From: Planctomycetota bacterium
GTDB lineage: Bacteria; Planctomycetota; PLA2
NCBI GenBank assembly: GCA_021776785.1
Contig: JAJFFF010000047.1
Location: 1 to 64,000, forward strand
Direction: 5' to 3'
DNA: 64,000 nucleotides
Below are positions 28,394-37,067 of this stretch, in pieces (the first letter of the stretch is position 1; each line of letters begins with the position of its first letter). The notes beneath the pieces were generated by a model. The model was not told the DNA's origin. It made no database searches and worked only from the letters and a program-made list of their open reading frames with translations. Both the position numbers and the translations under genes were made by a program.

Positions 28394-29740
28394 ATGCGAT
28401 CGACATGGACCCCCGCCCTCCTGGCCCTCCTGATCCCTCTCCTCTCGACGGCGCACGCCGAAGACGTGGAGCCCGAGTACGGCTACGCGTTTGTGCGCAC
28501 CGCCGACGACGTGCTAGATCTCGATGACACCGCCACGAAGGTGCAGCTCTCGCGATTTGCAGGCGACGATGCGCTTACTGCGCTGCGCAAAAAGCACGCG
28601 GTCACCGAGTTGTTAGTGAGGGTGAACGGCGCGATCACGCCCAAAGGCTTTGCGTCGCTGGAGGGCCACCCCGCACTCGCGACGATCGAATGTACGTACG
28701 CGACGGCGGTGTCGGACGACACGCTCGCGCCACTCGCCGGACTCCCGGCCCTTCGTCGTGTGACGATCGAAGGGTGCGAGTCGCTGACCAACAAGGCGGC
28801 GACCCACCTCAGCCGCGTTCCAAACCTTACGCATCTTCACCTAAACGGCGCGCCCTGGGTGGACAAGGCCGCGCTCACCGCACTGGCGGCAGCGCCCGCG
28901 CTGGAACATCTCTCGCTTGCCGCGTGCGTGAACGTACGCGCGGGCGACCTCGCCTTGCTCGCGCGCTCCAAAACGATCCGATCGCTCGACCTCGGAGCCA
29001 TTCCGACCCTCGGGGACGGCGCGATTCCATCCGTGCTCAAGTTTCGCAAGCTCACCAGTCTGCGCCTGGCTGGATGGAAGGGGCTGACCGATGCCGGACT
29101 CGGCCGGTTACGAGGACTCTCGCAACTCAACGCGATCGATCTCTCGCGTTGTAACGGCCTCACCCTGAAAGGAGTCTCCGCCCTCACCAAGTGGCGCAAA
29201 CTTCAATCGATGCGACTCGACAGCGTCGCGCTCAACGACGCGGTCGTCGCTCAGCTCGCACGAATGCGCGGCCTTCGAGAGCTCCGGCTGGCCTGGGCGA
29301 AGGAGGTGACCGAGAGCGGGTGGATGCTGCTCGGGCGGGCGAAGACGTTGGAAGTGTTGGCACTCGATCGCATCCCGGCGTGCACCGATCGCGTCGCGGA
29401 AGCGCTGAAGAGTTGCGCCAAGCTGCGCGTTGTCAACTTGACGAACTGCCGCGCGCTGACCGACGCCGGCGTCGGACACTTGGCCGCGCTTCCGGCACTT
29501 CAGGAGCTGGACGTTTCGGGCGCCAAGGCACTGACGAACCAAAGCCTCGCCCATCTCGCGAAGGTCGAGAGCCTCGCCAAACTCGTCCTCGCGAGTACCG
29601 CGGTCGATGACGAGGGCCTTCAACACCTCAAGCACATGAAGCGTCTGCGCGAGGTGTTCTTTTTCTTTTGCGACGGGGTTACCGAAGATGGGATGGCGCA
29701 ACTTCGCGAGGCGTTGCCGGAGTGCCACGTCGCCAACTGA
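28394..29740 (+). CDS. Exported leucine-rich-repeat protein
   Basis: 448 residues. ATG 28394 follows GGAG by 6 nt and starts a signal peptide (MRSTWTPALLALLIPLLSTA). About 13 LRR units of the cysteine-containing/AMN1-like kind follow, such as LPALRRVTIEGCESLTNKAA, LRVVNLTNCRALTDAGVGHL and LQELDVSGAKALTNQSLAHL. This is a protein-binding surface common in Planctomycetota and also seen in F-box proteins. Divergent from the XRE regulator. Confidence 0.9.
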   Translation: MRSTWTPALLALLIPLLSTAHAEDVEPEYGYAFVRTADDVLDLDDTATKVQLSRFAGDDALTALRKKHAVTELLVRVNGAITPKGFASLEGHPALATIECTYATAVSDDTLAPLAGLPALRRVTIEGCESLTNKAATHLSRVPNLTHLHLNGAPWVDKAALTALAAAPALEHLSLAACVNVRAGDLALLARSKTIRSLDLGAIPTLGDGAIPSVLKFRKLTSLRLAGWKGLTDAGLGRLRGLSQLNAIDLSRCNGLTLKGVSALTKWRKLQSMRLDSVALNDAVVAQLARMRGLRELRLAWAKEVTESGWMLLGRAKTLEVLALDRIPACTDRVAEALKSCAKLRVVNLTNCRALTDAGVGHLAALPALQELDVSGAKALTNQSLAHLAKVESLAKLVLASTAVDDEGLQHLKHMKRLREVFFFFCDGVTEDGMAQLREALPECHVAN

Positions 29741-29751
29741 CCGGGACTCGC

Positions 29752-30447
29752 TTACTTGCCGCGCAACAGTCCGGCGGCCACAGCCTGCGCGTCCGCCGGA
29801 TGCCGCACGACGCCGGCCAGCGACTGTGCGAACTCGCTTTGAATGCGCGCTGTCGTGCTCGCGACGAATTGCTTGACGTCCACATCTTCGCCGCGAGCGG
29901 CTGCCGTACGCGCTTCCGTTTTCGCCTCAGCCCATATCTCGCTGACTCGCGGCCGGAACGCGGCAAACGCCACATGCACTTGCCTCCGTTGGTCTTGTGT
30001 GAGCCGCACAGACAACTTGTCGAGGGCCGCGTCCACACTTTGCGCGTTTTTCTTGATCACGTCCTGTCGCCGAACGGCCTCCCGCAACTTGCGAAAGCGC
30101 AAGATGTCGGCTTCGGTCGGGGTTGAATTCGCGGCGGGCTCTCCGCGGTCCGCGCGCGGCTCGGGACTACTCGCGTCGGCTGTCGCCGCACTCACGGACA
30201 GTGCGCGCTCAAGCGCGGCCAATCGATCGAGCACGTTCCGCCCGACGAGCCGCGACGGCGACGAGATCGGCCGCGCCTCCAACGCATCAAGACGACGCTT
30301 CAGCGCATCGACCGACGCCGCGCCGGAGCGACCACCGTCGGCGCGCGCCGTGTTCCGCGCGGGCTGGTCCGCCCGGATCTGGTCGTAGACAAAGAGCCCC
30401 ACGGCCAGGGTGACAACATGGGCGAGCACAACATGGACCGGTTTCAT
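29752..30447 (-). CDS. Membrane-anchored coiled-coil protein
   Basis: 231 residues. ATG 30447 follows GGAGG by 8 nt. The start MKPVHVVLAHVVTLAVGLFV is a membrane anchor. A coiled coil follows (VDALKRRLDALEARP, LDRLAALERALSVS), then a helical domain with LTQDQRRQVHVAFAAFRPRV. Layout matches the protein at 23034-23885 (anchor, coiled coil, L-T-x-x-Q-R-R domain), so they may be distant paralogues. Longer frames to 30780 lack the ribosome site. Convergent with the LRR gene. Confidence 0.75.
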   Translation of the reverse strand: MKPVHVVLAHVVTLAVGLFVYDQIRADQPARNTARADGGRSGAASVDALKRRLDALEARPISSPSRLVGRNVLDRLAALERALSVSAATADASSPEPRADRGEPAANSTPTEADILRFRKLREAVRRQDVIKKNAQSVDAALDKLSVRLTQDQRRQVHVAFAAFRPRVSEIWAEAKTEARTAAARGEDVDVKQFVASTTARIQSEFAQSLAGVVRHPADAQAVAAGLLRGK

Positions 30448-30630
30448 CACGAGCCTCCGCACATGGCGTTGACGAGAGATCGCATCGACTTCAGCCATTG
30501 TCGCGACTCGACGGACTCTCTCCGCCGGCAGCGTGTCGCGGGCGCGCGCGGATTGCGTTCTCGGCACGTGCCACGATGCCGGACGAATCGCGTTTTGCCA
30601 CAGGGCTCGCCAGCCGAGTATGATGAGGCC

Positions 30631-30849
30631 GTGTTCAAACCCGAAGGACTTCAAGCGAACCTGGTCGATGCGCGCGGGCGCCGCACGAAGCTCACCGTGC
30701 GGCTGGACGGCGCGCTCGGCTCGATCGACGCCGGGCCCCGCAGCCCGTACCACGTGCGCGCCACCAACGGCAAAGGCCAACGCATCGGGATCGCGGCAGC
30801 CTGGTTTGGATCCGGCGCGAGCGCCATTCGCATCGACGCCGACGAGTAG
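30631..30849 (+). CDS. Small conserved-looking protein of unknown function
   Basis: 72 residues from a GTG at 30631 that follows GATGAGG. The sequence has a compact beta pattern (LQANLVDARGRRTKLTVRLD, then HVRATNGKGQRIGIAAAWFG) and no membrane segment. It stands 84 bp upstream of the selenoredoxin on the same strand. No family recognised. Coding support is composition and the sensible start. Confidence 0.5.
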   Translation: MFKPEGLQANLVDARGRRTKLTVRLDGALGSIDAGPRSPYHVRATNGKGQRIGIAAAWFGSGASAIRIDADE

Positions 30850-30933
30850 CCGCTTCGCGCGCCCGCCTCGATCCTGAAGCAGATGTCAGGGAGAGTTCAG
30901 GACGCGCCGACGAGATCGCGCGTATCAAAGGGT

Positions 30934-32037
30934 ATGCGCTTTTACTTCGTTATCTCCCTGACGCTCGTGGCCGCAACCGCCGCGGCGCGCCCCGTCGAGA
31001 CCCTAACGTTTGAACTACCGTCGCCCGACGGCCGCGTGCATCGGGTGCAAGACTTTGGGTCGCGCTACCTTCTCCTTGTGTACCAAGGGATTCCGTGACC
31101 CCCTTCCGAAGTTCTGGCGCCGAAGTTATCGGTGCTTCAAAGTGAGTTCGCCAAAAAAGACCTTGCGGTCGTCGCCATCTACATCGAAACGTGTGACGGC
31201 GTTCCCGATCACGCCGCCGAACTGCGGCGTCAGGTACTCAAACACAAGATCGACTACGCCGTGCTCGACGGCGAAGCGGGAACGATCAACGACCCGACGC
31301 GCAAACGCTATCGCGGGGCACCCCACGCGCTCATCATCGACCGCACCGGGCGCATCTTGCACTCCTACGCCTGGATGCCTCCGCAAAAAACGCTGCGGCG
31401 CGACCTCGTTTCGTTGACGACAACCGGAGCCTTCCCGAGGCGCGAAGGCGACCGATGGCGTCTGTTTCGACGCGGCGCCTGGGTCCGAACGCGAACCGAG
31501 GGACGGGACGCACCGCGCACCGAAACGACCACGGTCGGCGCCCTGACGCGGGATTGCGTGACGCTGCGGCGCGGCGCGAAGGAGGAAAAAATCCTGCGCG
31601 ATCCGGTGTCTGAAACGTCAATCGAAGTCCGCCGCGTGGAACGCGCGTCCGAAACCAAACAGATTGACGGACGCGACGTGAAGGCGCGCGTGTTCGACGC
31701 GACATGGCGGCGCGACGGCATGACGGTGAAGGAGCGAACGTGGGCCGCAGACGGCGAAGTCGTACGGCGCGAAACAACAGAGACATCGGACGGCGAAACG
31801 CGCGTCGTGAAGACCGCTCGCATTCTTCGCTGGAGCGACACGGTGGCGATCGGGGATCAAAAAGTGGACTGCCAAGTCGTCGAGCGCACGACGACTTGGG
31901 CGTCCGGCAAGGCCGTGGAAACGAGGTGGATGTCGGTTCGGGTGCCCGGGCACATCGTCAAGCGCGTGCACCGATCGACTGTCGGCGGCGTCACCACATC
32001 CGAAACCACAACCGTGATCGCATTCGGTCTGCGATGA
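30934..32037 (+). CDS. Exported redoxin-domain selenoprotein (Sec-Pro-Pro-Ser)
   Basis: Read through TGA 31096-31098, this encodes 367 residues. Signal peptide MRFYFVISLTLVAATAAA. Residues about 25-165 form a peroxiredoxin/TlpA-like domain: TFELPSPDGRVHRVQDFGSR, LLLVYQGIP, then Sec55-PPS, VVAIYIETC, GAPHALIIDRTGRILHSYAW. In redoxins a Cys follows this Y/F-x-x-x-x-P strand, so the TGA takes the catalytic place. The motif is U-x-x-S, so a resolving cysteine must lie elsewhere; Cys87 is nearby. Residues about 170-367 are a beta-rich domain of unknown type. The response-regulator gene starts 7 bp after the stop. A peroxide- or thiol-reducing role is inferred. Confidence 0.84.
31096..31098 (+). 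other. In-frame TGA read as selenocysteine (Sec55)
   Basis: Codons run CAA GGG ATT CCG TGA CCC CCT TCC. Upstream is the signal peptide and first redoxin strand, downstream the rest of the redoxin fold in the same frame with no ATG near the break. Confidence 0.8.
31117..31135 (+). promoter_or_regulatory. Candidate bacterial SECIS hairpin
   Basis: GCGCCGA and TCGGTGC form a 7-bp stem (one G-U) around AGTTA. It begins 18 nt after the TGA, close to the spacing of the hairpin in the first selenoprotein gene. Confidence 0.45.
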
Positions 32038-32044
32038 TCTCGAC

Positions 32045-32725
32045 GTGCGCATTCTCGTCGTAGAAGACGAACCCAAGGTCGGCGCCGCCCTCCAAGACGG
32101 GCTGGCGCAGGAGGGATATGAGTCCGTCCTCGCCTTAACCGGTGAGGACGGTTTCTTTCGACTCCACGAGGAGGGGTTCGATCTCGTGATCCTAGACCTG
32201 ATGCTGCCCGGTCGGAGCGGCCTCGAAATCCTTAGACGGATGCGGAAGGACGGCCAGGACACGCCGGTGCTCGTGCTCACGGCGCGGGACACCATCGAAG
32301 ACCGGGTCATCGGCCTCGATGCCGGCGCGGACGACTACCTCGTGAAGCCGTTTGCGTTCGAGGAACTTGTCGCGCGCGTGCGCGCCCTGCTGCGCCGCGG
32401 CACTCCCGACGAAGCGAACCTGCGCGTCGGAGCGCTGGCCATGAACCGGCTGACACGCTCGGTCACCTTAAGTGATGACGTTGTGGATCTCACGCTGCGT
32501 GAGTTCGAGCTGCTTGAAGTCCTCATGCAACACGCCGGCCGCGTCGTGTCGCGCGAAATGTTGGCGCGCGACGTTTGGAAAGACACCGCGCGCGCCACGC
32601 CTTTGGACAACGTGATCGACGTGCACGTGGCGCGTCTCCGGCGCAAGATTGACGGAACCACCGGCGTCCGACACATTCAAACCGTGCGCGGCGTCGGCTT
32701 TGTCCTTCGCGCGGAGAGCGAGTGA
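32045..32725 (+). CDS. OmpR-family response regulator
   Basis: 226 residues, GTG start at 32045. The receiver domain has the acidic pair ED at 7-8, phospho-acceptor Asp51 (DLVILDLMLPG) and Lys in YLVKPF. The winged-helix output domain spans about 125-222 (LTLREFELLEVLMQHAGRVV, VDHI-like HVARLRRKID, TVRGVGFVL). Closest in style to CusR/QseB/TctD regulators. It begins 7 bp after the selenoredoxin stop and overlaps the kinase gene, so the three form one operon. Confidence 0.93.
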   Translation: MRILVVEDEPKVGAALQDGLAQEGYESVLALTGEDGFFRLHEEGFDLVILDLMLPGRSGLEILRRMRKDGQDTPVLVLTARDTIEDRVIGLDAGADDYLVKPFAFEELVARVRALLRRGTPDEANLRVGALAMNRLTRSVTLSDDVVDLTLREFELLEVLMQHAGRVVSREMLARDVWKDTARATPLDNVIDVHVARLRRKIDGTTGVRHIQTVRGVGFVLRAESE

Positions 32726-34014
32726 TGGGCAGCATCCGGTGGCGGCTCACGATCTGGTACGCGGTCATCTTGGCCGTGGTCTTAACGCTCTACGCGGGCG
32801 GCGCGTACGCGTTCTTGGTGCACCGACTCGACGCGGAGATGAATCGGACGCTGCGCATGGACTTCGAAGAGGCCGAAGAGTTTGCACGGCGCGGGTCAGG
32901 CGAGAAACATCACGACGACCATGGGTTCCGGCGCTGGATGGAAGTGCGCAAGATCGACGGCACGCTGATGCAGCGCTACGGACCGGCCGACCCGCTGCCC
33001 GCCACGGACGCCGGCATTCAGTCGGGAAGGTTGCCGGGCGGCGAACACGTCCGCATCCTCAGCGCTCGGTACGAAATCGAAGGTTCCCCCGTCGTGATCC
33101 GCGTCGCCCGCTCCGAAGCGCAACTGCGCCACGAACTCGACGAGTTTCTTCTCGTCCTTGGAATCGCGCTGCCGCTCGCCGTGGCGCTTCTTTGCGCCGG
33201 TGGATACTTCCTTGCACGCCGCACGCTGGCGCCCGTGGATCGCATCGCGGAACAGGCCCGCACGATCACGGCGGACCGACTCACAAAACGTCTGCCCGTT
33301 GAAAACCCCGGCGACGAGCTCGGGCGTCTCGCCACGGCGTTCAACGAAACGTTCGCGCGACTTCAGCAATCGTTCGAAGACATGAAGCGCTTCACCGGCG
33401 ACGCGGCTCACGAACTGCGCACACCGCTAACCGTGCTCCGTAGCGTCGGCGAAGTGTGCTTACGCGATGCCGCGTCCGATGGCCGCGAAGCCGTCGCCAG
33501 CATGCTCGAAGAAGTCGAACGCATGACGCGTCTCGTCGATGGCCTGCTCGCGTTGGCACGCGCGGACGGCACGCGCCGTGACCGCACTCTCGAACCGCTC
33601 GATCTCGGCGCCTTCGCGCGCGAACTTGTCGATCGACTTGGGATTGCGGCACGCTTCGAAGCCGCCGACGGCATCATGGTGCGCGCCGATCGCGATCTCT
33701 TAGATCAAGCGCTGAGCAACGTCTTGGACAACGCCGCGCGGCACAGCCCCGACGATGTGACCGTACGCGTGCTCGCCCCCGGCACCATCGAAATCAGCGA
33801 CGAAGGCGAAGGCATCGCGCCCGAACACATCGAGGCCATCTTTGAGCGGTTCTATCGCGTCGACGAAGCGCGCGCGCGCAACACCGGCGGCGCCGGTCTC
33901 GGTCTGGCCATCGCCCGGTGGGCCGTCGAAGCGCAAGGCGGAACGATCGCCGCAGAAAGCACACCCGGGGCCGGCGCGACGTTCCAAATCACGCTGCATC
34001 CGATCTCGGCGTAA
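32725..34014 (+). CDS. Membrane sensor histidine kinase with HAMP domain
   Basis: 429 residues from ATG 32725, which shares one base with the regulator's TGA (a GTG at 32722 is also possible). Two membrane segments (WYAVILAVVLTLYAGGAYAF and VLGIALPLAVALLCAGGYFL) enclose about 100 extracytoplasmic residues that include GEKHHDDHGF, a His/Asp-rich stretch that could bind metal. A HAMP linker follows, then H-box GDAAHELRTPLTVL, N-box NVLDNAARHSP, G1 DEGEGI and G2 GGAGLGLAIARW. Partner of the preceding regulator. Confidence 0.93.
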   Translation: MGSIRWRLTIWYAVILAVVLTLYAGGAYAFLVHRLDAEMNRTLRMDFEEAEEFARRGSGEKHHDDHGFRRWMEVRKIDGTLMQRYGPADPLPATDAGIQSGRLPGGEHVRILSARYEIEGSPVVIRVARSEAQLRHELDEFLLVLGIALPLAVALLCAGGYFLARRTLAPVDRIAEQARTITADRLTKRLPVENPGDELGRLATAFNETFARLQQSFEDMKRFTGDAAHELRTPLTVLRSVGEVCLRDAASDGREAVASMLEEVERMTRLVDGLLALARADGTRRDRTLEPLDLGAFARELVDRLGIAARFEAADGIMVRADRDLLDQALSNVLDNAARHSPDDVTVRVLAPGTIEISDEGEGIAPEHIEAIFERFYRVDEARARNTGGAGLGLAIARWAVEAQGGTIAAESTPGAGATFQITLHPISA

Positions 34015-34117
34015 CGAATCGTCCGCGCTTGCGCGCGGGGCCGCAAAGGACATCGTTTGCCAGGAGGCCCCCGGCGGAGCGTGTTACGCTCACGTCGAGA
34101 AAGAGAGGTCGGCAACG

Positions 34118-34558
34118 ATGGCTGCATCCGAATCGATCCCGCGCGCATGGTTTCGAAGAGTGTGGAACGAACTCGACGTGGCCGCGATCGACGAGCTGTT
34201 CGCCGCGAACGGAGAAGCGTACGGCATCGACGGCGAAGTCATCGCTGGTCCGCAGGGATTTAGGGAGTTCCACGCATCGTTTCGCGAAATGTTCTCCGAC
34301 ATTGTTATCGACGTCGTTGATGAAGTCGCGTCGGACAACCGCACCGCGGTGCGATGCAAGGCCAAAATGGTCCACCGGCCCACCGGGAAACCGGTCGATC
34401 TCTCGGGAACGGCGTTCTTCGCATTAAACGAAGGTCAGATTCAAAGAGCGTGGAACCACTGGGACTTCCTAGGCCTGCTGGAATCGATGCAGCTCCTCCC
34501 CACGCGATCCTTCGAGAAAGCGATCACGGGAAAGCTACCGCCGCACGCGGACGCGTAG
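34118..34558 (+). CDS. SnoaL-like polyketide-cyclase/ester-cyclase family protein
   Basis: 146 residues. The pattern WNELDVAAIDELFAANGEAY...GPQGFREFHASFREMF...ARSDN-like DNRTAVRCKAKMVHRPTGKP...WNHWDFLGLLESM fits the SnoaL-like alpha+beta barrel. Many such proteins have no known substrate. GAGAGG lies 9 nt before the ATG. It follows the histidine kinase by 103 bp. Confidence 0.82.
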   Translation: MAASESIPRAWFRRVWNELDVAAIDELFAANGEAYGIDGEVIAGPQGFREFHASFREMFSDIVIDVVDEVASDNRTAVRCKAKMVHRPTGKPVDLSGTAFFALNEGQIQRAWNHWDFLGLLESMQLLPTRSFEKAITGKLPPHADA

Positions 34559-34647
34559 GCATCACGGCCGACGCGCCTCGCAAGCGCTACAAGCCGCCCC
34601 CGCGACGGGGAGAAAAACCCGACCGTGCGTAGGCAGAAACGAGACGA

Positions 34648-35115
34648 ATGCGAAAGTTGCTCCCTTGGCTCGGTTGGGTCGCGTTGTCGTTTAGCGCAAC
34701 GTTGCCCGGCGCCGTATCGCCGCCGGGCGACTGGTACGAAGCACTGACGAAGCCCGACTGGACCCCACCCGGCTGGGTCTTCCCCGTCGTTTGGTCGACA
34801 CTCTATCTCCTCATGGGCACGGCCGCCTGGGTCGTTTGGAGCAAAGGGCGCGACACACCGGGGCGACGAGAGGCGCTCCTTGCCTTCGTCGTCCAACTCG
34901 TCCTGAACGCGGCGTGGACGCCGACGTTTTTTGGGGCGCATCTCATCTTGCCGGCGCTCGTGGTCATCACGGTCCTTTGGCTGGCGATCCTAACGACATT
35001 GATTCGGTTCCGCCGCGTGAGCCATATCGCCGCCTTGCTGTTGGTTCCGTACCTTGCATGGGTGTCGATCGCCGCGGTTCTCAACTTCGAGATCTGGCGT
35101 CTCAATCAAGGATGA
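34648..35115 (+). CDS. tspO: TspO/MBR family membrane protein
   Basis: 155 residues, five membrane segments. Signature WYEALTKPDWTPPGWVFPVV and YLLMGTAAWVVW, then NAAWTPTFFGAH, match tryptophan-rich sensory protein/peripheral benzodiazepine receptor homologues. These bind tetrapyrroles and affect stress responses. It begins a run of small membrane-protein genes on both strands. Confidence 0.93.
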   Translation: MRKLLPWLGWVALSFSATLPGAVSPPGDWYEALTKPDWTPPGWVFPVVWSTLYLLMGTAAWVVWSKGRDTPGRREALLAFVVQLVLNAAWTPTFFGAHLILPALVVITVLWLAILTTLIRFRRVSHIAALLLVPYLAWVSIAAVLNFEIWRLNQG

Positions 35116-35125
35116 TGCACTTTCG

Positions 35126-35590
35126 ATGACGCCTTTCTTTTTGATGCTGGTCGTCTTTTGGGCGCTTCACGCGCCCGGGCTGCGCGGCTGGCCGGGTGGA
35201 CCGGCGTCGTGGGAAAAAGCGGCCGGGGCACTGGGGCTGGGCTTGTTCGGGTCGGCGGCCATGCATTTTTTGCGGCCCGACGTTTTCGTAACGATGGTGC
35301 CGGCGGGTCTCCCCTCGCCCGAGCTCATCGTCGTCGTCAGCGGCATCGTCGAGTTCGTGGTCGGCATCGGGCTCCTCGTTTCACGGACGAGGCGCGCGGC
35401 CGGCTGGGCGTCCGTTGTTCTCTTCGTAGCCATCTGGCCGGCCAGCATCTACGTCGCGTTCTCGGGTACCTATCCCACCGAGCCCACGTCGTCGCCGCTC
35501 TACCACTGGGCACGCGTACCGTTCCACGCGCTCTACGTCGGCTGGGCGCTCTGGATCGCGCGCGGGCGCCTACCCTTTTTTCGAACCTAG
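35126..35590 (+). CDS. DoxX-like small membrane protein
   Basis: 154 residues with four membrane segments (FFLMLVVFWALHAP, ALGLGLFGSAAMHFLRP, LIVVVSGIVEFVVGIGLLVS, AGWASVVLFVAIWPASIYVA). The H-F-x-x-P after segment 2 and the E in segment 3 are typical of DoxX-like proteins. Ten bp after tspO on the same strand. The last bases overlap the end of the convergent DoxX-like gene (CTAG). Confidence 0.75.
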   Translation: MTPFFLMLVVFWALHAPGLRGWPGGPASWEKAAGALGLGLFGSAAMHFLRPDVFVTMVPAGLPSPELIVVVSGIVEFVVGIGLLVSRTRRAAGWASVVLFVAIWPASIYVAFSGTYPTEPTSSPLYHWARVPFHALYVGWALWIARGRLPFFRT

Positions 35591-35949
35591 CTGACCGCGA
35601 CGAAAACCGAGAGCGCGAGCATGCAAAACGCGGGCAGCGACTTTTGCGGCGCGTCACTCACCTTGACGTGCATCGCGATCGCGCAAAACATTAGGAATGC
35701 CATCCCGATCGCGGCGGGGCGCACGAGCATGGGCACCCAGATCCCTACGACGAGAGCGGTCGCTAGTGTCAACTTCGTTGCGCCGACTGCGCGCATGACC
35801 CAGGCGGGCAACCCGTAGGCAGCGAACTCCGCCAGCATGTCCTTCGCGTTCCCGCCACGGTAGGCGCTGGCTTTTTGCGACCGCAAAAGCCACACGTTTG
35901 CAATTCCAAGAGCGATGACGATCTGGGCTACGACTACCGCGATTTGCAT
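35587..35949 (-). CDS. DoxX-like small membrane protein
   Basis: 120 residues from ATG 35949. Four membrane segments, beginning MQIAVVVAQIVIALGIANVW, with VMRAVGATKLTLATALVVGI in the middle, as in DoxX-like family proteins (R-x-x-G-x-x-E/K-x-x-x-A). Convergent with the gene above and sharing 4 bp with it. A longer upstream frame lacks hydrophobic or family character. Confidence 0.75.
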   Translation of the reverse strand: MQIAVVVAQIVIALGIANVWLLRSQKASAYRGGNAKDMLAEFAAYGLPAWVMRAVGATKLTLATALVVGIWVPMLVRPAAIGMAFLMFCAIAMHVKVSDAPQKSLPAFCMLALSVFVAVS

Positions 35950-36059
35950 CGCCGATACTCTAACAGCGGCAGGGGGTCCCACGCTTTGTCTGCACTCGAA
36001 CTCTCGACACTCGGCAAGCGGTTGCGCCCGTGCGCACGCACGATGTGTATGCTGCATGC

Positions 36060-36443
36060 ATGGTTACGTTTGGCATTGGGGCGGCGCGCCTCATCGGCCT
36101 CCTCTACGTGGCGCTCGGCGTCTGGTGCACAGCCGACCCGCGCGGCGTGGCGCAGCGCGTCGGCTTCACGCTCGACTCCGACAGCGGCGTCTCCGAATTC
36201 GTGACCGTGTACGGGGGGCTCGAAGTGGGGCTCGGCGTCGCTCTCCTCCTCACCAGCTTCGCGCCATCGTTGCAGGCCGGCGGGCTCGTGTTCGGCGCCA
36301 TCTTCTCCGTCGCCCTGCCGCTCTTCCGTTTCGCGACCGTGCTGAAACTCGACGTGGGCCGCGGCGTCTACGGCCTTTTCGCGGTCGAGATCCTCTTGGC
36401 CTTACTGCTCGCCGTGCCCGCGTGGCACGCGTGGCAGCAGTAG
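36060..36443 (+). CDS. DUF4345-like membrane protein
   Basis: 127 residues, four membrane segments. EFVTVYGGLEVGLGVALLLT matches the R-x-x-Y-G-G-x-x-x-G-x-G block of DUF4345-type proteins, and LRVFALP-like VALPLFRFATVLKLD follows. Role unknown. An ATG at 36030 gives ten more residues without hydrophobic character. Confidence 0.72.
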   Translation: MVTFGIGAARLIGLLYVALGVWCTADPRGVAQRVGFTLDSDSGVSEFVTVYGGLEVGLGVALLLTSFAPSLQAGGLVFGAIFSVALPLFRFATVLKLDVGRGVYGLFAVEILLALLLAVPAWHAWQQ

Positions 36444-36623
36444 GCGAGTCGGTTCCAGCCCCCCGCCCTCCTCCCGGGGAAAACCTCCGTCGGCCCGGTC
36501 CGAGCCTCGCTCTCTCCGGCCCCTCCCATGGAGCTTGTCCAGGCCCAGATCCACTTTGTCGAATAAAATATCTAGACATTAGACCAGCTGATCCCTAGGG
36601 TGGTGAGTGAAGGAGAAAAATCC
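36444..36623. promoter_or_regulatory. Promoter region of dps-gdhA-mscS run
   Basis: The 180 bp before dps are GC-rich at first and then sharply AT-rich (GAATAAAATATCTAGACATT at 36561-36580). This is the likely promoter of the dps, gdhA and channel genes, but I cannot assign a firm -35/-10 pair. AAGGAG lies 8 nt before the dps ATG. Confidence 0.35.
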
Positions 36624-37064
36624 ATGACCCAAAAGCAACTTTCCACCCTCGCCACGCTCGTCGCCGACAGCGGCGTCTTCTATCAAAAGCTGCGGCACTA
36701 TCACTGGCATGTGAAGGGCAACGGCTTCTTCGTCCTCCACGAGAAGTTCGAGGAGCTCTACCTCCGCTGGGCCGTCATCCAAGACGACTTGGCCGAGCGC
36801 ATCGTGACGCGCGGCGGCCAGGCGCCGGCGACGCTCTCTGAGATCGTCGAACTCGCGACGCTGAGCGAAGACCGCTCGTTCCCGCCCGCGCAGGAGATGG
36901 TCAGCCGCCTCGCCGCCGACCTCGAGCATCTCGTGACCACCTTGAATCGCGCCGCCAAAACGGCCGCCGAGGAAGAGGACGACATCACGGCGAACCTCCT
37001 CGAAGACATCCGCGACGAGCAGGACAAAAACCTTTGGATGATGCGCGCGTTTCTCGAGAGCTAA
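36624..37064 (+). CDS. dps: Dps-family DNA-binding ferritin-like protein
   Basis: 146 residues from ATG 36624 with a strong ribosome site (AAGGAG). The ferroxidase signature RHYHWHVKGNGFFVLHEKFE supplies His27, His39 and Glu43 at the subunit interface, followed by ERIVTRGGQAP. Dps dodecamers oxidise and store iron and protect DNA under stress. The N-terminus is short, with few basic residues. Its stop abuts the next gene, so dps and glutamate dehydrogenase are co-transcribed. Confidence 0.92.
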   Translation: MTQKQLSTLATLVADSGVFYQKLRHYHWHVKGNGFFVLHEKFEELYLRWAVIQDDLAERIVTRGGQAPATLSEIVELATLSEDRSFPPAQEMVSRLAADLEHLVTTLNRAAKTAAEEEDDITANLLEDIRDEQDKNLWMMRAFLES

Positions 37065-37067
37065 GTG

